From Candidatus Doudnabacteria bacterium (lineage in GTDB: Bacteria > Patescibacteriota > Doudnabacteria > UBA920), in assembly GCA_023245915.1 (NCBI GenBank), contig JAHFJK010000068.1:1-6130 (forward strand): a DNA stretch of 6,130 nucleotides, in the 5' to 3' direction. Shown in pieces: positions 1-4,912 of the stretch. Within the stretch, counting starts at the first letter, position 1; each line of letters starts with the position of its first letter. The notes below the pieces were generated by a model. That model was not told the origin of the DNA. It saw only the letters and a program-made list of their open reading frames with translations, and ran no database searches. The position numbers and the translations under genes were made by a program.

Positions 1-1064
1 TAGGCTTGAATAAACTGTTTGGGCGCGGCAGGGGAGTCCTTGGACCATTTGCACTCAATGGTAAAGAGTTTGCCATTTGTCTCTTTAACAATATCAATCT
101 CCTGCCCGGTATGGGTCCGCCAAAAATAATAATTGTCATAAGTCTGCTCTATGCCGGTTTTTTTCAGCAGTTCCATAAAAATAAAATTTTCCCACAGGGC
201 GCCGATGTCGTTCCTCAAATGTAAAGGATTAAACTGGGATATAATAGCGTTGCGCACCCCGTTATCCAAAAAATAGTACTTTGGCTTTTTGGAAATTTCA
301 TTCCGCAAATTCCTAGAAAAACCCCGAAGCTTTTTGATAATGAACATCTTTTCCAAAAGATCCAGGTATTTTGCGGCTGTTTTGGCGTCTGTTTTAGCCG
401 TCCGGGCAACCTCGTTTATGGAAACTTCATTGCCAACCTGAAAGGCCAGGCATTTGGCAATATCCAACAGAGTGTCCGGCGAACGCACTGCTTCCAGAGC
501 AAGGGCGTCCTTAAACAAATATGACGCCGCCAGTTCGGCCAGGATTTTTCTTTTTTTCTCAAAATCAGGCTCGTTCAAAACTTCGGGGTAGGAGCCGTAA
601 ATAAGAAAATCTTCAAGCGAAGTTTTAAGCTCAAATGAGCTCTCGTCCATTTCCCCCTGCGACAGGGGCAAAAGAGTCAATGTGAAATGCCGTCCGGTCA
701 AAGGTTCACCAATCTTGTTTGAGAGGTCCAGAGAGGATGAGCCGGTCAGAATAATATTCTTTTCCGGAAAAGCGTCTATCATCATCTTTACGCCAAGCCC
801 GATAGAAGGAATAAATTGAGCCTCGTCAATGGCAATAACGTCAAATGGTCGGGCAAAATCCAAAATCTCTTTTCGCCTTTCAGACTGAATTATTTTTCGC
901 AAATCAATATCGTCGCCGGTTGACAAATAAACTCTTTGACCCGATTGAGTAGGGATATATTCATTAAGCAAAGTGCTCTTACCAACTCGTCTGGGTCCAT
1001 AAATCACCAATAGCCTTTTTGGCTCAATAAAGTTTAAAATGTTTTGTTTTCTTTTAAATTTCAT
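1..1064 (-). CDS. AAA ATPase with DUF4143-type C-terminal domain, 3' end cut by window edge
   Basis: The frame is open from the ATG at 1064 to the left edge: 354 codons with no internal stop or frameshift. The next codon begins TA, so it is Tyr or a stop; the family often has 'AYP' here, which favours Tyr. Near the N-terminus is a Walker A motif, GPRRVGKST (residues 23-31), then Walker B VIAIDEAQ (76-83) and a sensor-like strand IILTGSSS (104-111). The C-terminal half shows family hallmarks: YGSYPEV (156-162), KYYFLDNG (262-269), RNDIGALWENF (284-294) and WRTHTGQEIDIV (315-326). D324 together with E337-x-K339 resembles a PD-(D/E)XK nuclease-fold core. The family is a set of common, mostly uncharacterised P-loop ATPases; whether this one cuts DNA is unknown. 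No Shine-Dalgarno is visible. A TTGACA box and paired 14-bp repeats lie just upstream. The family call is confident, the function is not. Confidence 0.9.
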   Translation of the reverse strand, partial: MKFKRKQNILNFIEPKRLLVIYGPRRVGKSTLLNEYIPTQSGQRVYLSTGDDIDLRKIIQSERRKEILDFARPFDVIAIDEAQFIPSIGLGVKMMIDAFPEKNIILTGSSSLDLSNKIGEPLTGRHFTLTLLPLSQGEMDESSFELKTSLEDFLIYGSYPEVLNEPDFEKKRKILAELAASYLFKDALALEAVRSPDTLLDIAKCLAFQVGNEVSINEVARTAKTDAKTAAKYLDLLEKMFIIKKLRGFSRNLRNEISKKPKYYFLDNGVRNAIISQFNPLHLRNDIGALWENFIFMELLKKTGIEQTYDNYYFWRTHTGQEIDIVKETNGKLFTIECKWSKDSPAAPKQFIQA

Positions 1065-1070
1065 ATAATA

Positions 1071-1118
1071 TATGGTATCATAATACCTCAAATTTTGTCA
1101 AATTTATGGTATCATAAT
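1071..1118. repeat. Pair of 14-bp direct repeats, candidate operator of the AAA/DUF4143 gene
   Basis: TATGGTATCATAAT occurs exactly at 1071-1084 and again at 1105-1118, a 34-bp period, which places the two copies on the same helical face approximately (about three turns). Each copy has an imperfect dyad, ATGgTAtCAT. The left copy overlaps the putative -10 and the right copy lies just upstream of the TTGACA. A repeated, partly palindromic site straddling a promoter is the usual form of an operator. Which protein would bind is not shown; an autoregulator or the nearby HTH protein are guesses. Confidence 0.55.
1074..1101 (-). promoter_or_regulatory. Putative promoter of the AAA/DUF4143 gene
   Basis: On the minus strand a perfect TTGACA (1096-1101) is followed after 16 bases by GATACC (1074-1079), a weak -10. 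The ATG at 1064 begins 9 bases further on, so the transcript would have only about 3 untranslated bases. The -10 lies inside one copy of the 14-bp repeat at 1071-1084, which would let a protein bound there block RNA polymerase. The -35 is convincing, the -10 less so. Confidence 0.4.
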
Positions 1119-1174
1119 CAATAAAAACTTAAAAGAACCAATTTTGCTTTTAAATACAAAGGATATCAGCTCAT

Positions 1175-1190
1175 AAAAACTTCGGTTTTT
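1175..1190 (-). terminator. Weak hairpin, possible terminator after the HTH-PRT gene
   Basis: The plus strand reads AAAAAC-TTCG-GTTTTT, a 6-bp stem with a four-base loop; on the minus strand the loop is CGAA and the stem ends in a T run. It lies about 70 bases beyond the TAG of the HTH-phosphoribosyltransferase gene and before the next promoter, where a terminator is expected. The stem has only one G-C pair, so strength is doubtful. Confidence 0.25.
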
Positions 1191-1218
1191 GGTATATTTT
1201 GCCAATAATCCTTAAAAA
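1188..1218. repeat. 31-bp direct repeat, copy A (downstream of HTH-PRT gene)
   Basis: This is identical over 31 bases, in the same orientation, to 2395-2425. The two copies are 1207 bp apart and bracket the whole HTH-phosphoribosyltransferase gene with its regulatory block. This copy is noncoding; the other is inside the exonuclease gene, which shows the direction of origin. Confidence 0.9.
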
Positions 1219-1259
1219 CCTCTACAATAGGGTTTCAGCTTAAATTTTCAAATCGTAAC

Positions 1260-2252
1260 CTAAATCTCGCTTATAATATCAAAACCTTTAAAACTTCCGG
1301 TTATAGCCAAACCAAGCAATTTACCTTCGCAAATTTTTTGTTCCCTGATTTTTTTTGCTGTTTCATTCATGGTCGCTCCGCTACCCACGGCATCATCTAT
1401 CAGCAAAATATTGCCAAAACGCCTTTTTTCCTCGGGAAAAATAGTTGCTGAAGCGTTTTCCACCCTGTCTTCCAGTTTCCCCAAAGATTTCTGCGGCACG
1501 GCAATCGGGGTTTTTATCTTAACCAATTTAAGAGCAGGTTGTGCGAGATGCAAATACTTTTGGAGCTCTTTCATAAACTGGACCTCCCGCTTGACTGTGG
1601 GAGGAATAAACCCTACTGCCTCAATATTGAATTTAGATATAATTAATTTAATCTCCTGGGCAATTTCAGCAACCAGTTGTTTTATTAATTGTTTATTCTG
1701 GCTTTGCTTGGCATAAAGCAGCATCTGGCCGAGGCGAGTTTTGCCAAACCTTTCAATGCTGTAAAAATCCAAATAAAATAAACTGTCCAAAAAAATTTCT
1801 TTAAAAGTGCTTTTAAGTTTAGGTAGTCCGTCAATGAATCCTTTATGTTTATAACGGTTGAATTTGGCCAGTGTTGCCACGTATTGCTCCGCAGTTTTGG
1901 CAATGTCCAAACGATTTTTTTCGCACCAATAAATAAAGCCTGCCATGCCTTCCAGTTTTTGTCCGGATGGCGTAATCAAAAGATAATTTTTTTTAATGAT
2001 CCGTTCGCTCTCCGGCTTTACAGCCCGGGTATCGGACGGGACTTGTGCATGCTTTATATGATAAAAAACCTGAGGAGGCCTGCCGACTTTGGCAATTTTT
2101 CCCGCTAGCAAAAGTTTTGCCAAATGTTTAAAAAGTGCCTGCCGGCTAATTTCAAAATATTCCGTCAAATCTTTCGCTGGAACAGGACCTCTGTTTTTCA
2201 AATATTCAATAATTCGTTTGGCAGTATTAGTAACCATACTTGATTTTATCAT
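1260..2252 (-). CDS. Winged-HTH / ComF-like phosphoribosyltransferase fusion, putative regulator
   Basis: From the ATG at 2252 the product is 330 residues. Residues about 10-66 look like a winged helix-turn-helix: RIIEYLKNRG, a recognition-helix-like SRQALFKHLAKLL, then a wing, GKIAKVGRPPQVFYHI. The C-terminal part resembles ComF-type phosphoribosyltransferases: TPIAVPQKSLGKLEDRVENA, then the PRPP-binding loop ILLIDDAVGSGAT (about 282-294) with its two acidic residues. The usual ComF zinc-binding N-terminus is replaced by the HTH. The closest known architecture is B. subtilis PurR (wHTH + PRPP-binding domain), which suggests a PRPP- or nucleotide-responsive transcription factor; this is inference. 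Start choice: a TTG at 2279 gives nine more codons but lies in a palindrome; ATG 2237 fits the promoter geometry best and would give a leaderless mRNA and 325 residues. No Shine-Dalgarno precedes any of them. Enzymatic activity is uncertain. Confidence 0.85.
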   Translation of the reverse strand: MIKSSMVTNTAKRIIEYLKNRGPVPAKDLTEYFEISRQALFKHLAKLLLAGKIAKVGRPPQVFYHIKHAQVPSDTRAVKPESERIIKKNYLLITPSGQKLEGMAGFIYWCEKNRLDIAKTAEQYVATLAKFNRYKHKGFIDGLPKLKSTFKEIFLDSLFYLDFYSIERFGKTRLGQMLLYAKQSQNKQLIKQLVAEIAQEIKLIISKFNIEAVGFIPPTVKREVQFMKELQKYLHLAQPALKLVKIKTPIAVPQKSLGKLEDRVENASATIFPEEKRRFGNILLIDDAVGSGATMNETAKKIREQKICEGKLLGLAITGSFKGFDIISEI

Positions 2253-2272
2253 AGTTGACAGTTGATTGTCAA
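2245..2272 (-). promoter_or_regulatory. Putative promoter of the HTH-PRT gene
   Basis: On the minus strand TTGACA (2267-2272) is followed after 16 bases by GATAAA (2245-2250), with the ATG at 2237 seven bases beyond. The predicted +1 falls at about 2238-2237, so the message would be leaderless from that ATG, which explains the missing ribosome binding site. If this promoter is real, ATG 2252 lies upstream of +1 and the protein starts at 2237. The -35 is part of the palindrome at 2250-2284. Confidence 0.45.
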
Positions 2273-2360
2273 CTGTCAACTATGTAATCGCTCACTGTCA
2301 TTGCGATAATGCTTATTTTTGCGCTCGCAAAGGCAGTGAGCATTTACTCAACTATGATAA
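2246..2360. repeat. Compact block of nested inverted repeats with 13-bp terminal inverted repeats
   Basis: TTATCATAGTTGA (2246-2258) is repeated exactly in inverse at 2348-2360. Inside are a second pair, GCTCACTG (2290-2297) and CAGTGAGC (2334-2341), extended by GTAA (2284-2287) with TTAC (2344-2347), and a small hairpin TTTGCG-CT-CGCAAA (2318-2331). The unit is about 115 bp, noncoding apart from the 5' end of the HTH-PRT frame, and has no transposase. It resembles a small non-autonomous palindromic element (MITE- or REP-like). No target duplication next to it was found, so the class is uncertain. Confidence 0.5.
2250..2284. promoter_or_regulatory. Perfect palindrome with 16-bp arms, candidate operator of the HTH-PRT gene
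   Basis: CATAGTTGACAGTTGA (2250-2265) and its exact inverse (2269-2284) are separated by three bases. The arms are built of heptads: AGTTGAC and AGTTGAT on one side, GTCAACT twice on the other. It contains the likely -35 and abuts the -10 of the HTH-PRT gene, so a protein bound here would block transcription. Autoregulation by the encoded HTH protein is the simplest reading, but the heptad structure could also reflect a simple repeat that has turned on itself. Confidence 0.5.
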
Positions 2361-2378
2361 TAATACTGAAAATTAGCT

Positions 2379-4751
2379 TTAATTAAAAGAGGCGTTTGGT
2401 ATATTTTGCCAATAATCCTTAAAAATCTTGGCATAAGGTTTTGAGAGTTTGGAATCGATGATGTAGATGTCGCGGAGTTCGGGGGTGTAAAAAAACTTAA
2501 TTATGCTGTGAAAATTGTAAAGCGCCCGGGGGAGGGAGTAGTCTTCAAAGGGGTTGGCAAGATTTTGTGAAAGAGCTTCCTGGTAGGGGTGCGTGAACTG
2601 GTCAAACGGCAGACGGCAGATAATCAAAGTCTTAACAGCCAGATTATTTACCGGATCTGTTGCATTTTGGCTGGTGAGGGATTTTAGAACGAATTTGTCG
2701 GTAGCCAACAAAAGGCTATTTGGATTAATACTGAAATTCCTGAAAATTTTATTACTTCCCCCGCTGCTGTTTTGCGCTAACAGCCAAGCATATTTTTTTA
2801 TAGTCTGATAATTTTGCTCGTAAAACTCCCTAACTTGCAAAGGACTGCCAAACAAAACCGCGGCAGGCAAAGCAGACGAGGCTTCGATTATTTTTATTAT
2901 GTCCACGGCATTAAAAGGTTTGTCTAAGCAGTAATAATTGACTGCGGAAATTAACCCCCCCTTTGCCCCCCCTTTTTCAAAAGGGGGGGAGGAAAAACCG
3001 GAAAACAAATCCCGTTGTTGCGATGTTGTATTTACATTCTCAATTTTAAACTCTTCCAAACCCAAACGCTTTAAAAAGAATTGGGGCAAAATGTTGTCAT
3101 CCAGTGAATCTACAAAACTTATTTGAGCAAAGAGCCGCAAAATGTTTTTGACAATCGGCGCAATGTCCAAAGGCATGCTCACAAACGCGCAGGATTTAGC
3201 CGAAAGTTCTATCCATTTAACCCGGTTCTCCTCCGCCTGAAAAAAATTTTCCAAAGCATTTATGAATTTGCCAATTTTTTCATCAGCCATGTTTATATTT
3301 AAGTCCCGCAACTTGGAAATGTAATTTTCTGCCGCAGATTTAACTTTTAAATATTTCACATCATTTTCACTTTCAGCAGTAATTTTGACATACAAAAAGC
3401 TGGGCGGGTCGGTTTGGTACAACGCGCTGACCAGACCAAAAAACAAATCCGAAGCTGTCAGCGCTTGACCCGCAAGCTTTCTTAAATCTTCAGCAATATC
3501 TAAACCGGGATCGAAATAATTTTTTAAAATATAGCTTACATACCCCCAGGAAGTTTTTGCGCCGATGTTATTAGTTATTGCATTTTCAAATTCATTTAGC
3601 CCACAAATTATAACCTGATGGTTTTTGTAAATGTGGTTTTCAGAAAGATAAAAAAATGTAGGCAAATCACAAACTAAATGCTTATTTTTAGTATTTTCTT
3701 TTATTTCACCCCCGGAGATAATGTTTTTAAACTGCCCGCCAAAAAAAGACAAATTTAAATCCAAAACCGTTTTGGTTTGCCAATTTAAAGCCTGCCAAAC
3801 CAAAACTTTCAGCAAAAATTTTATTTCGTCTTCGGTTTTATTTGCTTTGTCCAAAAATTCTGTAAACTTCTTTTGGACAAATTGCCATTCCGGCAAAAAA
3901 ACAGCTTCGGCCAGACCCTGACGGAACAAACCCAAAGCCGTCCTGGCTTTGGGCACTACTAATAAAATTTTTTGCTTACGGGCTTGAGCCAAAGTCTGAA
4001 CATAATCTTCATCAAGGGCAAAATTATAAACTTTTTCAGATTGGATTTTTAAATTTTTATTTGTTTGGGATGAGGGCTTGGCAGCTGTTTTGCTAGCGCT
4101 GTTAACAAAATTTAATGGCTCAAATTGGGCGGTTAAAAAATCTTGCCACAACAAATTTGAACCTGATATTAAGTTTAAAACCTGCTCTTTAAGCATCTTT
4201 GGAAAACCATTATAAACCTGAAGGAGTTTTTCCAAAAGTTGCAAACAGGCTTTGGCGTCAGCCAAAGCGCGGTGGGCTTCTTTGTGGGAAATTTTAAAAG
4301 TATGCATCAAGTTTTCCAGGTTGTAACTGTGGTGCGTGGGCAAAATCCACTGCACTAAATCTAGCGTGTCCACAACTTCACCCGAAAATTTTATGCCAAA
4401 GCCTTCCAAAAATTTAATGTCAAAAATTACATTGTGCCCGACAATCACAACATCCTTTAATTTTTCCTGAATAATCTGCTGATATTCTGCGAACTTAGGA
4501 GCTGCATCTAGTTCTTCTTGGGTTATACCGGTCAGCCCAAAAATCTGCGGGGAAACCGGATTGTTCGGCTTAAAAACCTGTGTCCATTCTTCCAAAATTT
4601 GAAATTTGAAATTTGAAATTTGAAATTTAACAAACCCCACTTCTAAAATCTCATCCTTTAAAGGATCAAACCCCGAGGTTTCAATGTCTAGGCTACAATA
4701 CGCCCGCCCGCCTTTTCTTTCTTGATTAACTTGCTGGTCTTTTATACTCAT
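2379..4751 (-). CDS. DEDDh 3'-5' exonuclease fused to a degenerate DinG-like helicase region
   Basis: The 790-residue product opens with a DnaQ-type exonuclease domain (about 17-178). Its motifs are LDIETSG (D22, E24), GHNVIFDIKF (D111) and HRALAD (H160, D165), giving the full DEDDh set for two-metal hydrolysis from DNA 3' ends. The rest follows the order of Gram-positive DinG: a motif Ia-like KILLVVPKA (261-269), HQVIICGLNEFENA where DEAH should be (378-391), PLDI...VDSLDD...RLGL (527-565) in place of the TSATL region, and CRLPFDQFTHP (712-722) and LPRAL (740-744). The Walker A lysine, the DEAH box and the motif VI arginines (QGxGRxIR) are all absent, so ATP-driven unwinding is unlikely. The nuclease probably acts in repair with the helicase relic as a DNA-binding scaffold (inference). 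ATG 4751 is chosen; it lacks a Shine-Dalgarno but has a promoter-like site 7 bases upstream. Confidence 0.88.
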   Translation of the reverse strand: MSIKDQQVNQERKGGRAYCSLDIETSGFDPLKDEILEVGFVKFQISNFKFQILEEWTQVFKPNNPVSPQIFGLTGITQEELDAAPKFAEYQQIIQEKLKDVVIVGHNVIFDIKFLEGFGIKFSGEVVDTLDLVQWILPTHHSYNLENLMHTFKISHKEAHRALADAKACLQLLEKLLQVYNGFPKMLKEQVLNLISGSNLLWQDFLTAQFEPLNFVNSASKTAAKPSSQTNKNLKIQSEKVYNFALDEDYVQTLAQARKQKILLVVPKARTALGLFRQGLAEAVFLPEWQFVQKKFTEFLDKANKTEDEIKFLLKVLVWQALNWQTKTVLDLNLSFFGGQFKNIISGGEIKENTKNKHLVCDLPTFFYLSENHIYKNHQVIICGLNEFENAITNNIGAKTSWGYVSYILKNYFDPGLDIAEDLRKLAGQALTASDLFFGLVSALYQTDPPSFLYVKITAESENDVKYLKVKSAAENYISKLRDLNINMADEKIGKFINALENFFQAEENRVKWIELSAKSCAFVSMPLDIAPIVKNILRLFAQISFVDSLDDNILPQFFLKRLGLEEFKIENVNTTSQQRDLFSGFSSPPFEKGGAKGGLISAVNYYCLDKPFNAVDIIKIIEASSALPAAVLFGSPLQVREFYEQNYQTIKKYAWLLAQNSSGGSNKIFRNFSINPNSLLLATDKFVLKSLTSQNATDPVNNLAVKTLIICRLPFDQFTHPYQEALSQNLANPFEDYSLPRALYNFHSIIKFFYTPELRDIYIIDSKLSKPYAKIFKDYWQNIPNASFN
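2395..2425. repeat. 31-bp direct repeat, copy B (in the exonuclease 3' end)
   Basis: This copy encodes IFKDYWQNIP, near the C-terminus of the exonuclease/DinG-like protein, and is identical to noncoding 1188-1218. In DinG relatives this region is the end of the last helicase subdomain, so it is the native copy. Confidence 0.9.
2955..2989. repeat. C-tract/G-tract palindromic repeat inside the exonuclease gene
   Basis: CCCCCCCTTT is followed by G and then again by CCCCCCCTTT (2955-2964, 2966-2975). The second copy is the left arm of a perfect palindrome at 2966-2989: seven C, four T, the bases TC, four A, seven G. It is read in frame as SPPFEKGGAKGGL (588-600), a peptide known from dispersed palindromic repeats in several bacterial groups. 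It sits between the RLGL segment and the next DinG-like part, a likely surface loop, and does not break the frame. Confidence 0.75.
4595..4628. repeat. Heptanucleotide tandem repeat AAATTTG, about five copies, in the exonuclease domain
   Basis: Five AAATTT blocks are separated by single G bases. Three heptads make 21 bases, so the array stays in frame and encodes KFQISNFKFQI (about 42-52), a seven-residue period. It lies where DEDDh nucleases have the turn between the first two strands after DxExT, a position that tolerates length change. Confidence 0.8.
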
Positions 4752-4758
4752 ACTTTGT

Positions 4759-4787
4759 AATGTAAAGTTTGTTTAAAATTTCGCCAA
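4759..4787 (-). promoter_or_regulatory. Putative promoter of the exonuclease gene
   Basis: TTGGCG (4782-4787) and TACATT (4759-4764) are 17 bases apart on the minus strand, each matching four of six consensus bases. The ATG at 4751 follows seven bases after the -10, the same spacing as at the HTH-PRT gene. It lies past the recA terminator, where a new promoter is needed. In AT-rich DNA such matches arise by chance, so confidence is low. Confidence 0.3.
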
Positions 4788-4851
4788 AAGATGGGCGCAT
4801 ACTTTTTTTATCCGATGATCCCATAAGCCTAATTCTACACTTTCTATTACA

Positions 4852-4880
4852 AATTTAAAACCGCCCATTTTCAGGGCGGC
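4852..4880 (-). terminator. Intrinsic terminator of recA
   Basis: On the minus strand GCCGCCC-TGAAAAT-GGGCGG is followed by TTTTAAATTT. The six-pair stem is entirely G-C (4861-4866 with 4874-4879) in an AT-rich setting, and begins about 33 bases beyond the recA stop codon. It should separate recA from the exonuclease gene. Confidence 0.85.
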
Positions 4881-4912
4881 TTTCAGGCAATGACAGTGAG
4901 GGGTTATGTGGA

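Larger units (their letters stand above)
1166..1235 (-). pseudogene. Fragment resembling the 3' end of the exonuclease gene
   Basis: Positions 1188-1218 are identical to 2395-2425 inside the last codons of the exonuclease gene. Weaker similarity continues to about 1235. Read in the matching frame on the minus strand, the fragment gives EVFKDYWQNIPKTEVFMS and then TGA (1166-1168), against KIFKDYWQNIPNASFN at the true gene end. A stop lies a few codons before the matching part, so this cannot be a functional gene. It is best seen as a remnant of a duplicated or displaced 3' end; independent origin from a relative of the gene is possible. Confidence 0.55.

Noticed and set aside
6..409. Short open frames at 6-224 (plus) and 215-409 (minus) near the left edge
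   Set aside because: They overlap in other frames a clear, motif-rich AAA/DUF4143 gene that is open through the edge.
2253..2279. TTG at 2279 as the start of the HTH-phosphoribosyltransferase, adding nine residues
   Set aside because: The extra codons lie wholly inside the palindrome and promoter, there is no ribosome binding site, and the HTH begins after the later ATG codons.
2290..2341. Possible tRNA or small structured RNA gene
   Set aside because: The outer stem and inner hairpins do not form a cloverleaf; no TPsiC-like GTTCGA or CCA end is present. It fits an inverted-repeat element better.
2955..2989. Frameshift caused by misread homopolymers in the exonuclease gene
   Set aside because: The reading frame and the DinG-like similarity continue on both sides, and the encoded peptide matches a known in-frame repeat type.
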